A stretch of DNA of 62,436 nucleotides from contig JBFIPU010000007.1 of the NCBI GenBank assembly GCA_041609995.1, positions 1-62,436 of the forward strand, read 5' to 3'. The stretch comes from JABDOU01 sp041609995 (GTDB lineage Bacteria > Actinomycetota > Acidimicrobiia > Spongiisociales > SHLN01). Below are positions 7,346 through 18,689 of this stretch, piece after piece. Below the pieces are notes generated by a model, which saw only the letters and a program-made list of their open reading frames with translations, made no database searches and was not told the origin of the DNA. The first letter of the stretch is position 1. Every line of letters begins with the position of its first letter. Made by a program: the position numbers and the translations under genes.

Positions 7346-10300
7346 TCACCACCCCCGGCTCTGCGAGCTCAGTCCCTGGGGCGGGGGCCCGGACTCGGGG
7401 TTGAACGTCTGGCCCCGCATGATCCCGGCCGGGAAGGCGTCGTTGTGGATGTTGATGTACTCGTCACCAGGAGTGCCGACGATGGCGGAGATGACGGTCG
7501 GGTCGACACCGGTGACGACCCCGATCCCGATCCACGGACCCTCAGGCCCGAACGGCATGGAGAACGTATCGGCCGTGACCCCGAGATCCAGTAACACCGG
7601 GCCCTCGACCCCCGCGCCTCCGGTGTGCACGTGTCCAGACGTCGGCTGGTCGGTGCTGAAAGCGTCGATGAAGAACTCGATGGCACCGAGTTCCTCAAAG
7701 ACCGCCAACCGGGCGAATCCAAAGCCCTCGCCGGGAGCGGACACTTCCTCTTCGCCGGACAGGTCGGCCAGGATGTCGACCTGGGGACTGGGCCCGGCCA
7801 CCAACTGTCCCCGGACCATGCCGGCCGGGAATGCTTCGGAATGGAAATTGGCATAGAAGCCGGCGGGGTCGGCTGCGATGTCTGACTGCAGCGTTGCATC
7901 GACCGCCACGCAGCCATATGCGACCTGGGGGAACGGCTCGTGGACCGGGAACCTCGTACCGACTTCGAAGTTGATCACTACCCCACCGTCGACTCCGGCG
8001 GCACCGGCGTGGATGTGGGCTCCGGTGAGCGGGTCACTCTGGAACAGAGTGATGTCGAAGCACCATTCCCCCGTGTCCGTGGTCGGTTGATCGAGGTACA
8101 CCCAGCCCACGGCGTCCGGATCGCCCCCTCCTGTCTCGAATGCCCCAGCCATCGGGTCGGCGTGGAAGGCGGTGGGGAACGGGTTGAAACCGGGGTCGAC
8201 CACGAGCTGCTCTCGCGCCATCCCTCCCGGGTAGGACGGCGAATGGATGTTGGCGTAAAACCCTTCCGGGTTGGCCATGATGCTCTGGGCCACTGCGGGG
8301 TCGATCTCGGCACACGCGTCGAATGCCCACTCGTTGAACGGCTCACCGGGGAAGAAGTTGTCCTCGGTTGCACCCGAATTCCACACGACCGGTCCGGCCA
8401 CGCCGGCAGCTCCCTCGTGGATGTGCAAGGCGTTCGGCGTCTCCCCGGCCACGAAACCGCCGGTGTTGAACCCACCGACACACATCAGATGCGTCTCACC
8501 GAGGATCGTGTAGTTGAAGAAGGCGATCCCGAATGCTGTCGGGTCGCCTGCAGCCGGCACCTCGGTGGTGCCGCGCATGTGATCGGCCGCAAAGAGCGCC
8601 TCGGGCTCGGGAGGCTGCAGCACCTCGTCGATGACGAAGATGTATCCGTCTTCCACCCTGAGGCCGGGGCTCGCCTCCACGCCGTTGACGAGCAGGCTGC
8701 CCTCACTGAATCCCAGCGGGCTGCCGTTGAACGCGGTCAGGAAACCGGCGTCGATCAGCTGCTGCTGGGTGAAGGCGCCCGGTACGGCGTGGTAGCCGAC
8801 GATGTCCGCCAAGAAGCCCGGATCCGCCAGGGCAGCGTCCAACAAGCCCGGCGGAAGGGCCTCGAACGCTGCGTCTGTCGGCGCAAACAACGTCGAAGGC
8901 GTTCCCGGAGGAGGCAGGAACCCGTTCTCTTCCAGAATGTCGAGTGCGGTGGCAAGGGTGGTCAGACCCTTGCTCGCGATCACGCTTTCTCCCGACCGGA
9001 GCGGCTGGGCCACGATCGGCTTGAGGCCGGGCGAGAAGCCGTACGAGAAGTCGGCGAATCCCTGGGTGTTGGAGTTGCGCCCGAAGAACGTGTTCGTCGA
9101 CGGGCGGATCACACCGACGGTGTCGATGCCGTCGCCGTCCCAATCGCCACCGACGAAGATGTCGCCGGGAGCCCCGAAGAAGAACTCGAACTCGGCGACG
9201 CCGGTCGTCTGCTCGTTGCGGAAGTAGACGAGGCCGGCCGTCTCTCGGTAGAGCCCGACCGTATCGATGCCGTCGCCGTCGAAGTCGCCGGAGAACGGCG
9301 TGTCGCCAGGGTTGCCGAAGAAGTACTCCACCTCGGCGAACCCGGTGGTCTGCTCGTTGCGGAGGTACACCTTGCCCTCGGACGGACGGTAGACGCCGAA
9401 GCTGTCGATGCCGTCGCCGTCCCAGTCGCCGACCAGCGGGATGTCACCCGGGTTGCCCATGAACCATTCCCGATCGGCCACGCCAAAGTCGTTGGTGTCA
9501 CGCACGTAGGCGAAGCCGTTCGACTGGCGGTAGAGGCCGGGGGTCCGCACTCCATCCCCGTTCCAGTCACCCAGGAACGGAATATCGCCCGGGTCTCCGA
9601 AGAAGAACGGGGCGTCGGCCTCCGGCACCAGCCATTGGCCGTTCGGGAGCACGCCTGCCACGTTGGCGCTGTCCACCACGGTGACACGGCCTTCGCCGCC
9701 CTCCGGGTAGTCCTCGGCCGTGATGGCACCCGCCAGCGGCCCCTCGATGTAGGCGGCCAGCGCCTGCTGGTAGGAGACGCCGATCACGGTGAACGGGTGG
9801 TCGCCCACCGGGTACTGGTCGCCGCCCCGTGCGAGGAAGTCGACCATGGTGACGGTCACCGCCGGGGCGCCCGGCACCACCTTGCCGCCGCTGACGAGGG
9901 CGGTGCCGTCGTCCAGCACGGCCGACCTCACGCGGTCGCCCGGGGTGGCCACAGAGCCGTCTTCGTTGAAGGCAATGGCAGTGCCCTCCGGGTCGTAGGT
10001 GAACGAGATGCCCGCCACCTGGGCGAAACGGCCGGTGCCGCCCAGGTTGCCCTCGACGCGGGAGACGGCGTTCTCCAGCAGGTCCTTGATCTGTGCGGCC
10101 GACATGTCCTCGAGGATGGTCAAGAAGTTGCTGAACGGCACCATGTCGAACGTGTCGAGCTCGGTGACGTTGCCGGCCGGGATCACGCTGTCGTTGCGGA
10201 TGCCGCCGCCGTTGCCCATCGCCACCTGCGGGGCCTTCAACCCGAATTGCGGGGCCAGTTGCTGGGCTTGCCACAGCTGCGAATCGGCGATCAGGTTGCC

Positions 10301-11437
10301 CTGGTTGGTCTCCATGAACCGGATCGAGCTCCGCTGGCCGTCGAGGGCCACCTCGCTCTGCGCGATGACGTTGGTCTCGAACGCATCCAGCGCTGCCGTC
10401 ACCGGGGCTGTCACCGACTGTTCGAGCGCCGCGTTGGCGGTGATTCCGTCCGATGCCAGCACCCGGATCGGGCCGACGCCCTCGTGGCCGATCAGCTCGC
10501 CTTGATCGTTGAACGAGACCACCAGCTCGCCCAGGTAGCCGTAGCTACCCGAGGTGGTGACCACCGGAACGTCGTTGCCGTTCATGTCTACGGCCAGGAT
10601 CGGATAGGGCCCGAAGATGTCGGCCGGGTCGTCACTGGGGAGCAGCGGCGTCGTTTCGTTGGCGAGCAGCTCGTCGCCGCCGCCGGCCACCATCACGTCG
10701 AGGTTGGTCAGCTGGGCCGCCAGTTCGATGTCCTCATCTATGCCCTGCAGATGGCTGATGAGGATGATGATCTCCACCCCCTGGGCGGTGAGGGCATCGA
10801 TTTCGGCCTGCACCAGGCCCGCCACTTCGGAGCTGACGGTCACCGGGAAGGGGCTGGAGATGAACGGGAGGTTGGGGGTCACGGCTCCGACGATGCCGAC
10901 CGGCTCCTGGGTCTGGCCCACGGTCACCACGGTCGACTTCACGATGTCGAGCGCCGCCAGCTCAGGAACGGGAGACAGGTCTACGTTGGCGCTGACATAG
11001 GTGGGGGCGTCCGTGAAGGAGCCGATGAAGTCGGCCAGCACATCCGGGCCGAAGTCGAAGTCGTGGTTGCCGAGCGCAATGGCGTCGTAACCGATTTCCT
11101 CCAGCACCAGCGCGTCGTAGAAGACGCCGGCGTCGACGCCGGCGGTCCATTCGGGGCCGGCCAGGAAGTTGTCGCCGGAGGACACCATCACGACTCCGTC
11201 GTGGGTGGCGTTGCCGGCGGTCTTGCGGTCGGCGACCAGCCCGGCGAACAGGGCCGCGCCGCCCTCGCCATCGCTGGACAGGAGGTCGGACTCTCCGTCA
11301 TTGTTGTGGAGGATGACGAGCGTGTACGTCTCGCCATCTGGGATGGCCTGGGCCTGGCCCTGTATCGCCAGGATCAACATGAGCGCCAGAACGGCGAGCC
11401 ACGATACCGGCCGGAGAAGAATGTGTGCGCGGGTCAA
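7346..11437 (-). CDS. Secreted 5'-nucleotidase / FG-GAP-like / fasciclin / triple-CHRD mosaic protein
   Basis: 1363 residues, TTG start behind a GGGAGG site. Order: signal peptide 1-31; UshA-type metallophosphatase about 35-310 (LVILHNNDGESD, SSGDNF, IALGNHDFDFGP, ISHLQGIDED); 5'-nucleotidase C-terminal domain about 345-570 (METNQGNLIADS, MGNGGGIRND, FDMVPFSNFL); four FG-GAP-like repeats about 610-810 (GDWDGDGIDSFGVYRPS); a fasciclin domain about 815-945 (TLFAPTDAAFEALP, FVIDEVLQPP); three CHRD domains about 950-1350, each with an HIHEGAAG or HVHTGGAG motif and an INIH/ANIH ending. The nucleotidase should hydrolyse extracellular nucleotides for phosphate and nucleoside salvage. The adhesion-type domains probably hold it in matrix or on surfaces. 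No sortase motif or C-terminal membrane anchor was seen. Domain identities are firm; the combined role is inference. Confidence 0.88.
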   Translation of the reverse strand: MTRAHILLRPVSWLAVLALMLILAIQGQAQAIPDGETYTLVILHNNDGESDLLSSDGEGGAALFAGLVADRKTAGNATHDGVVMVSSGDNFLAGPEWTAGVDAGVFYDALVLEEIGYDAIALGNHDFDFGPDVLADFIGSFTDAPTYVSANVDLSPVPELAALDIVKSTVVTVGQTQEPVGIVGAVTPNLPFISSPFPVTVSSEVAGLVQAEIDALTAQGVEIIILISHLQGIDEDIELAAQLTNLDVMVAGGGDELLANETTPLLPSDDPADIFGPYPILAVDMNGNDVPVVTTSGSYGYLGELVVSFNDQGELIGHEGVGPIRVLASDGITANAALEQSVTAPVTAALDAFETNVIAQSEVALDGQRSSIRFMETNQGNLIADSQLWQAQQLAPQFGLKAPQVAMGNGGGIRNDSVIPAGNVTELDTFDMVPFSNFLTILEDMSAAQIKDLLENAVSRVEGNLGGTGRFAQVAGISFTYDPEGTAIAFNEDGSVATPGDRVRSAVLDDGTALVSGGKVVPGAPAVTVTMVDFLARGGDQYPVGDHPFTVIGVSYQQALAAYIEGPLAGAITAEDYPEGGEGRVTVVDSANVAGVLPNGQWLVPEADAPFFFGDPGDIPFLGDWNGDGVRTPGLYRQSNGFAYVRDTNDFGVADREWFMGNPGDIPLVGDWDGDGIDSFGVYRPSEGKVYLRNEQTTGFAEVEYFFGNPGDTPFSGDFDGDGIDTVGLYRETAGLVYFRNEQTTGVAEFEFFFGAPGDIFVGGDWDGDGIDTVGVIRPSTNTFFGRNSNTQGFADFSYGFSPGLKPIVAQPLRSGESVIASKGLTTLATALDILEENGFLPPPGTPSTLFAPTDAAFEALPPGLLDAALADPGFLADIVGYHAVPGAFTQQQLIDAGFLTAFNGSPLGFSEGSLLVNGVEASPGLRVEDGYIFVIDEVLQPPEPEALFAADHMRGTTEVPAAGDPTAFGIAFFNYTILGETHLMCVGGFNTGGFVAGETPNALHIHEGAAGVAGPVVWNSGATEDNFFPGEPFNEWAFDACAEIDPAVAQSIMANPEGFYANIHSPSYPGGMAREQLVVDPGFNPFPTAFHADPMAGAFETGGGDPDAVGWVYLDQPTTDTGEWCFDITLFQSDPLTGAHIHAGAAGVDGGVVINFEVGTRFPVHEPFPQVAYGCVAVDATLQSDIAADPAGFYANFHSEAFPAGMVRGQLVAGPSPQVDILADLSGEEEVSAPGEGFGFARLAVFEELGAIEFFIDAFSTDQPTSGHVHTGGAGVEGPVLLDLGVTADTFSMPFGPEGPWIGIGVVTGVDPTVISAIVGTPGDEYINIHNDAFPAGIMRGQTFNPESGPPPQGLSSQSRGW

Positions 11438-11514
11438 TTTGCCTCCCAGTTAGTTCCTGCGTGCGACGCTACACGAATTCGCCTTGCTATGTGTGAAGGT
11501 GGCAAAATCGGATC

Positions 11515-12141
11515 ATGTTTCGGGATCGGGAAGACGCCGGCCGCCGCCTGGCGGACCTCATGGAGTCGGTGGAGCTCACCAAACCGTTGGTTTTGGGCCT
11601 CCCCCGGGGGGGTGTGCCGGTCGCCAAGGAGGTGGCCGCGCGTCTGGGAGCGGACCTCGATATCGTGCTGGTACGAAAGATCGGACACCCCCATCAACCG
11701 GAGCTGGCGTTGGGGGCGATCGGCGAGTCGGGTGCCCGCTACCTGAACGACAACCTGATTCGCCAGACGCGGGTGCGACCGGAGGAGATCGAGGCCATCA
11801 CTGCTCGCGAGGGGAAAGAGCTCGAGCGGCGGGCCCAGGTGTACCGGGCCACCAAGCCGCGAATCCCGATCGCCGGGCGGGACGTGGTCATCGTTGACGA
11901 CGGCATCGCCACCGGGGCCACCACCAAGGCCGCCATCGAGGTGGTACGACAAGCCGGTGCCCATCGGATCGTGCTGGCGGTGCCGGTGGCGCCCCGTCCG
12001 ACCGCCGAGACGTTCGAAGGCCTGGTGGACGAAGTCGTGATCGTCGACGCGCCGCGCCACATGGGCTCGGTCGGCCAGTTCTATCGCCGCTTCGCCCAGG
12101 TCACGGACGATGAGGTCCTCGAGGCGCTCGGCACGCCATGA
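11515..12141 (+). CDS. Phosphoribosyltransferase family protein
   Basis: 208 residues of the type I PRTase fold. The PRPP-binding loop is clear: VVIVDDGIATGATTKAA at about 123-139, with two acidic residues then GxATGAT. The N-terminal LPRGGVPVAKEVAARLGADL and VLVRKIGHPHQPELALGAI match the stand-alone predicted PRTases that often neighbour hydrolases or stress genes. The nucleobase or other acceptor is unknown. The gene is divergent from the 5'-nucleotidase mosaic, with 77 bases between starts, suggesting a possible shared link to nucleotide salvage. Its stop overlaps the next gene by four bases (ATGA). Confidence 0.88.
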   Translation: MFRDREDAGRRLADLMESVELTKPLVLGLPRGGVPVAKEVAARLGADLDIVLVRKIGHPHQPELALGAIGESGARYLNDNLIRQTRVRPEEIEAITAREGKELERRAQVYRATKPRIPIAGRDVVIVDDGIATGATTKAAIEVVRQAGAHRIVLAVPVAPRPTAETFEGLVDEVVIVDAPRHMGSVGQFYRRFAQVTDDEVLEALGTP

Positions 12142-12635
12142 GCGCGATGAACAAGGCCATCGACCACTCCCGGTTCGCCGCCCCCGGGTCGTACGAGCGG
12201 CCGGTGGTCATGCGCCGGCGGCTGGCGGCTTCCCCCGAGCGCGTCTTCTCCGCCTTCACCGATTCCGAGCTGCTGGGGACGTGGCTGGAGGTCCCGGCCA
12301 AGGTCGAATTGGCCGTCGGGGGAGCCTTCGAGCTGCTCTTTGACCTGGACCAGCCGGAGGGCCGGCAGGGCTCGGAAGGCTGCCAGATACTCGCCTTCAT
12401 TCCCAATGAGATGCTGGCCTTCACGTGGAACTCACCGCCGTCGCTGCCGGAGGCGCGAGGCCGGCTCACGTTCGTGGTGCTCCAGCTCGCCCGCGTGGCC
12501 GACGGCACCATACTCACCCTGAGCCACGCCGGGCATGGCGAAGGAGAGCTGTGGGACCAGAACCGCCGGTACTTCGAGCGGGCCTGGGGGATCGTGCTCG
12601 ATGCTCTCGAGGAGTGGTTGGCGGCTACGAAGTAG
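12138..12635 (+). CDS. SRPBCC / AHSA1-type START-like domain protein
   Basis: 165 residues. Residues about 25-160 show the AHSA1 pattern: RRLAASPERVFSAFTDSELL, GTWLEV, VGGAFELLF, then ILAFIPNEMLAFTWN and a C-terminal helix (FERAWGIVLDALEEWL). These proteins form a helix-grip pocket for hydrophobic ligands; no ligand can be named. ATG 12138 overlaps the PRTase stop (ATGA), so the two are cotranscribed. The 3' end overlaps aroQ on the opposite strand by 11 bases, a convergent overlap. Confidence 0.85.
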   Translation: MSAMNKAIDHSRFAAPGSYERPVVMRRRLAASPERVFSAFTDSELLGTWLEVPAKVELAVGGAFELLFDLDQPEGRQGSEGCQILAFIPNEMLAFTWNSPPSLPEARGRLTFVVLQLARVADGTILTLSHAGHGEGELWDQNRRYFERAWGIVLDALEEWLAATK

Positions 12636-13065
12636 CGAAGTGGGCGGCCAGAGCGTCCACCGCCAGCAGGTACGACACTTTGCCGAAGCCGGCGATGGTG
12701 CCGAGGCACACGGCGCCGACGACGCTTTGATGGCGAAACTCCTCGCGGGCCTGCACGTTGGACATATGTACCTCTACCACCGGCAGGCCCACCGCCGAGA
12801 TGGCGTCCCGCAGTGCCACGCTGTAGTGGGTGTACCCACCAGGGTTGAAGATCACCGCGTCGGCCCAGTCGCGGGCGTCGTGCAGGTGGTTGACGAGCTC
12901 GCCTTCGACATTGCTCTGGGCTGAGGTGATCGCGATGTCGCGGGAGGCGGCGTGCTCGGTCACGAGCTTGACCAGATCGTCGAGCGTGTCGGCACCGTAC
13001 ACCTCGGGCTCCCGCGTTCCCAACAGGTTCAGGTTGGGGCCGTTGAGCAGCAGTACCTTGTTCAT
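12625..13065 (-). CDS. aroQ: 3-dehydroquinate dehydratase, type II
   Basis: 146-residue shikimate-pathway enzyme converting 3-dehydroquinate to 3-dehydroshikimate, a cytosolic dodecamer. The family signature is complete: LLLNGPNLNLLGTREPEVYG at the N-terminus with the catalytic Tyr, the lid region ITSAQSNVEGELVNHLHDA, FNPGGYTHYSVALRDAI, then VVEVHMSNVQAREEFR carrying the catalytic His, and GFGKVSYLLAVDAL. Length is normal. An AAGGA site precedes ATG 13065. It lies 114 bases downstream of ftsH on the same strand. Other shikimate genes are absent here, although tyrA and a chorismate mutase occur elsewhere in the window. Confidence 0.95.
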   Translation of the reverse strand: MNKVLLLNGPNLNLLGTREPEVYGADTLDDLVKLVTEHAASRDIAITSAQSNVEGELVNHLHDARDWADAVIFNPGGYTHYSVALRDAISAVGLPVVEVHMSNVQAREEFRHQSVVGAVCLGTIAGFGKVSYLLAVDALAAHFATS

Positions 13066-13179
13066 TCGGCGGTCCTTGCGCGCATGAGCCCGGATCCTAT
13101 CCGGATCGCGGCTCAGGGCTCAGCCACCGCCGGCCCCTTGGGTAGAAGCACCACAGGCGAGACCTCGCCGCCTCCCGGC

Positions 13180-15126
<1,947 letters not shown>

Positions 15127-15212
15127 CTGATATGGCCTCCGGTTTCGGCGGTGATACCCGGCGATGTTGCGGTCCAAACCCGCTTCTTGGCCTGGATCCC
15201 TTGCGAGAAATC

Positions 15213-16391
15213 CTAGGACAACGAGGAATACAGCGCCTGGACGAGTACCCCGGCTCGGGTGGGGTCGGTCGGGCCCGGATAGCGGATCTGGTTCATGGTG
15301 TAGCCAAAGGCGATGTTGGTGGCCGGATCAGCGAACCCCACCGAACCGCCGAGACCACTGTGGCCGAAGGCGGTCGGAATGTCGGCGTAGGCGGTCAGCT
15401 CGGTGGGGAGCGCATACCCCAACCCGAAGCGGCTCTCCAGCATGCTCACCATGTCGGTTCCAGATGATCGTTCGGCGGTGTGGGCGGCGATGGATTCGGG
15501 CGACACGAGTCGCCTGCCTCGCAGTTCGCCGCCGTTCGCGAGGATCGCATACCAGGTGGCGATCGCACGAGCCGACCCGACCCCGCCGGCCGCCGGGATC
15601 TCGGCCGTGAGCGTGGCGGGGTCGTTCGCCCGGTCCGCAACGGCCGCCAGGCCCGCCCGCGAGACCATCATGGCCTGGCCCTGCAGCGTGTCGGGTGTGA
15701 ACATGGACAGATAGAACTGGACGGCCTCTTCAGTCGGATCGGCGGCGTCGATGAGCCGGGCCACCCGTCCGTGCTCGCCCGGTTCGAGCCCGATGTGGAA
15801 GTCGATGCCATGGGGCGCGGCGATGTCCTGGCGCCAGACGGTGCCGAGGCTGCGGCCGTCGACCCGCCGCACCAGTTCGCCCAGGATGAAACCGTACGTC
15901 ACGGCCTGGTAGGCGATATAGGCGCTCGGCGGGAAATCGGGCTTGCAGTTTGCGATGACTTCGGCGATGCGGTCGAGGTCGTTGAGAAACGCGCCGTCGC
16001 CGACCAGAGCCTGATAGTTCTCGACCCGCAACACGCCGGAGGTGTGCGTCAGGACATGCTCGACGGTGATCCCCTCCTTGCCGTGCTGGGCGAACTCCGG
16101 CCAGTATTCGCACACGGGCCGCCCGACATCGATCAGACCACGATCGACCAGCACTTGTATCACGAGCGCCGTGGCTCCCTTGGTGGTCGAAAACACCGGG
16201 ACGATCGTGTCCTCCGTCCAGGCCACGCCGGGGGAGGCCTCTCCCGCCCAGATGTCGAAGACGAGCTCTTCGCCGACAAAGGCAGCTGCGGATGCGCCGA
16301 CCTCGTCTCGTTCGTCGAAGTTGGACGCCATGGCGTCGACGACCTTTTCGAATCCCGGTGCAACATGCCCCTCAATGCGAGGCGCGTTCAC
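15213..16391 (-). CDS. Serine hydrolase, beta-lactamase / EstB family
   Basis: 392 residues of the class C beta-lactamase-like fold. The nucleophile motif is FSTTKGATAL (S68-x-x-K71), preceded by VPVFS. HTSGV and YQAVTYGFILGELVRR correspond to the second motif region, with the Tyr general base, and FGHSGLGGSVGFADP replaces the KTG box with HSG, as in EstB-type esterases and penicillin-binding-like hydrolases. No signal peptide, so cytoplasmic; ester or amide hydrolysis is likely rather than drug resistance. The start overlaps the hflX stop by four bases, indicating cotranscription. Confidence 0.88.
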   Translation of the reverse strand: MNAPRIEGHVAPGFEKVVDAMASNFDERDEVGASAAAFVGEELVFDIWAGEASPGVAWTEDTIVPVFSTTKGATALVIQVLVDRGLIDVGRPVCEYWPEFAQHGKEGITVEHVLTHTSGVLRVENYQALVGDGAFLNDLDRIAEVIANCKPDFPPSAYIAYQAVTYGFILGELVRRVDGRSLGTVWRQDIAAPHGIDFHIGLEPGEHGRVARLIDAADPTEEAVQFYLSMFTPDTLQGQAMMVSRAGLAAVADRANDPATLTAEIPAAGGVGSARAIATWYAILANGGELRGRRLVSPESIAAHTAERSSGTDMVSMLESRFGLGYALPTELTAYADIPTAFGHSGLGGSVGFADPATNIAFGYTMNQIRYPGPTDPTRAGVLVQALYSSLS

Positions 16392-17683
16392 GGCTGGTAG
16401 TCGGAGTAACGAGCGGCCAGTTGGGGGGCGAGCCGAACGGTGAGCCGGGTGAACCGTTCCTCGTGCACCTGTCCGATGACCTCCCCCAGCTCATGCAGCT
16501 CGGCGACAATCCGGCTGTGGTCGTAGGGGATGCGCAGTTCGACCACGCGCGCCCGCGAGCGAGCCACCTCGACGAGGAGGCTCCGCAGTTTGTCGAGGCC
16601 CTCGCCATTGGCCGCGCTGAGTGCGATGCTCGGGTCGTGGCTCGCCAGCAGCCGCCTCACAACGGCCGGGTCTGCCCGGTCGACCTTGTTGACGGCGAGG
16701 ACCTCCGGTATCTCGTTGGCGTCGATCTCGGCGAGCACTTCCCGTACGGCTGCGACCTGGCGCTCGGGCTCGGGGTCGGATCCGTCGACCACATGGAGGA
16801 GCAGGTCGGCTTCAGCCACCTCGTACAGCGTTGAACGGAACGCTTCGACCAGCTCGTGGGGGAGACTGCGAACGAATCCGACCGTGTCGGACACCAGCCA
16901 GTCCCGACCGGGCATCTCCATGCGGCGCACGGTGGCATCGAGCGTGCTGAATAGCTGGTCCTCGATGAGCGCATCGGCGTCCGTCAACGCATTGAGCAAC
17001 GTCGATTTTCCGGCGTTGGTGTATCCCACGAGCGCCATCCGGAACCGGCCAGACTGCTCGCGCGCTTTCGCCTGTGTGGCTCGAATGCGATTGATGTGCT
17101 CGAGCTCCTTCTCGAGCTTCGTGATGCGCCCGGCGATGCGGCGCCGGTCGGTTTCGAGCTTGGACTCGCCGGGGCCGCGGGTACCGATTCCGCCGGCCAG
17201 ACGGGACAGTTCGGTTCCCTTGCCCCGGAGCCGGGGGGCCAGGTATCGCAGCTGGGCCAGCTCGACCTGGAGCATGCCGGCGGCCGAGGTTGCGTGCTGG
17301 GCGAAGATATCCAGGATCACGGCGGTGCGGTCGACCACGTCGCACTGGAAGATCCTCTGGAGGTTGCGTTGCTGGGTGGCGGTGAGCGCATTGTCGAACA
17401 CCACGACGTCAACTTCGAGGGCCCGGGTTTGCGCCGCCATCGCCTCGGCCTGGCCACGGCCGATGAAGGTGGCCGGGTCCAGGCGGGGGCGACGCAGTAC
17501 CTCTTCGCCGGCCGGTACTGATCCCGCCGTTTCCACCAGCAGGCTCAACTCGTCGAGTGCGATCTCGGCCTCGTGGGCATCGGATGACTGGTGAACGGCC
17601 ACCAGAAATGCGAGCTGCTGGCGAACGTCGAGGTCGGTCTGGGTGGCGGTCAACCGCCGGCGCTGGCGGCCGGGGCTCGTCAT
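16388..17683 (-). CDS. hflX: HflX, ribosome-associated GTPase
   Basis: 431 residues. The N-terminal HflX domain (SLLVETAGSV, DPATFIGRGQAEAMA, VVFDNALTATQQRNLQ) and the coiled linker with GGIGTRGPGESKLETDRR are diagnostic. The G domain has G1 VGYTNAGKSTLLNAL, G3 DTVGFVRSLPHELV, G4 NKVD and G5 ALSA. HflX binds the ribosome, rescuing stalled or heat-damaged ribosomes and splitting subunits. It is followed by the serine hydrolase with a four-base overlap, and an rmlD-like gene ends 16 bases upstream, so the three probably form one transcription unit. Confidence 0.95.
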   Translation of the reverse strand: MTSPGRQRRRLTATQTDLDVRQQLAFLVAVHQSSDAHEAEIALDELSLLVETAGSVPAGEEVLRRPRLDPATFIGRGQAEAMAAQTRALEVDVVVFDNALTATQQRNLQRIFQCDVVDRTAVILDIFAQHATSAAGMLQVELAQLRYLAPRLRGKGTELSRLAGGIGTRGPGESKLETDRRRIAGRITKLEKELEHINRIRATQAKAREQSGRFRMALVGYTNAGKSTLLNALTDADALIEDQLFSTLDATVRRMEMPGRDWLVSDTVGFVRSLPHELVEAFRSTLYEVAEADLLLHVVDGSDPEPERQVAAVREVLAEIDANEIPEVLAVNKVDRADPAVVRRLLASHDPSIALSAANGEGLDKLRSLLVEVARSRARVVELRIPYDHSRIVAELHELGEVIGQVHEERFTRLTVRLAPQLAARYSDYQP

Positions 17684-17699
17684 CGTGCGCGCCAGACCA

Positions 17700-18587
17700 T
17701 CAACCGCCGGCCAGGATCGACTCTTGTTCGTAGAGCAACTCGAGGGCCGCTTTCACCGATCGGGGCTCGTGGGCGCTGACGTCCTGGATACGCTTGGAGA
17801 TCAGACCTCCCCGCAGCGGCCGCTTGGCCGGTTGCCCCAGCTCCTCGGTGCTGATCGGCTGCACCAGGCCCGGGTCGCAGTCGAACACGGTTGCTATGGT
17901 CTGCGAAAACCGGAAGCGGTCGATGAAGTCGGGTCCGGTGAGGTGGTACGTGCCGGTGCCGCCGGCCTCGACGACATCCCAGGCCATCTGAGCAATGTCG
18001 CCGACGTAGGTCGGGGTGGAGAACTGGTCGTCGGGGATCGTGGCGGTTTCGCCGAATCGCAGGTTGCGCAGCAGGCGAACGAAGAAGTTCTTGCCGTGTT
18101 TCTCCCAGCCGTAAACGACGTTGATCCGGGCGATCGCATGTGCGCCGGGGAGAAGATCGGCGGCGATGCGTTCGGCTTCGAGCTTCTGGCGGCCGTATTC
18201 GGAGAGCGGGGCGGGGGTGGCGAATTCGTCGTACGGACCGTCTGAGCCGTTGAAGACGTAATCCGTCGAGAAGAACAGCAACCTGGCACCGATCTCACGA
18301 CACGTGAGCGCCACCGATTCCACCGCCTCCACGTTGATCGGCCGGGTGGCCGGGGGATCTTGCTCGCAGAGATCGACGTGCGGGTTGGCCGCGGTCATGA
18401 ATACCCAGTCCGGGCCGGCCGCGACGATCTGGCGATGGACCGCGTCGGGATCGGTCGCATCGAGGAAATCGAGATGCGGCTCGGGTTTCGCCGTGTACGT
18501 TCCGCTCACGTGGTGGTTTCTGGAATGTCCCACGGACATCAGGTACTCGCCCACGAAGCCGGAAGCCCCGATCACAAGTGCTTTCAC
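17700..18587 (-). CDS. RmlD-like NAD(P)-dependent sugar-nucleotide reductase (SDR)
   Basis: 295 residues, extended short-chain dehydrogenase of the dTDP-4-dehydrorhamnose reductase type. The N-terminal nucleotide motif is GASGFVGEYL (GxxGxxG) directly after the start. FFSTDYVFNGSDGPYDE and PLSEYGRQKLEAE carry the catalytic S/T and YxxxK. The GTYHLTGPDFIDRFRF segment is in the substrate half. GTG 18587 is chosen because the Rossmann strand begins there; the longer frame upstream is uninformative. It could be RmlD itself, but no rmlA/B/C are present and a second paralogue occurs at 34366-35214, so I leave the gene unnamed. Confidence 0.85.
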   Translation of the reverse strand: MKALVIGASGFVGEYLMSVGHSRNHHVSGTYTAKPEPHLDFLDATDPDAVHRQIVAAGPDWVFMTAANPHVDLCEQDPPATRPINVEAVESVALTCREIGARLLFFSTDYVFNGSDGPYDEFATPAPLSEYGRQKLEAERIAADLLPGAHAIARINVVYGWEKHGKNFFVRLLRNLRFGETATIPDDQFSTPTYVGDIAQMAWDVVEAGGTGTYHLTGPDFIDRFRFSQTIATVFDCDPGLVQPISTEELGQPAKRPLRGGLISKRIQDVSAHEPRSVKAALELLYEQESILAGG

Positions 18588-18689
18588 AGGCCCACTTTCT
18601 GGTTCAATCCGGTCGGGTGCCTTGTTGATTGCAGCGCAACAATAGCGAAGGGTTTCACTACGATGGCGCAGAATCGTGTAGGGAGCGGC

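Noticed and set aside
7940..11746. A very long + strand open frame (over 1200 codons) opposite the nucleotidase mosaic
   Set aside because: It is the antisense shadow of the GC-rich 7346-11437 gene: low-complexity, Arg/His/Gly/Val-rich, no domain, no signal, and the sense frame has clear domains.
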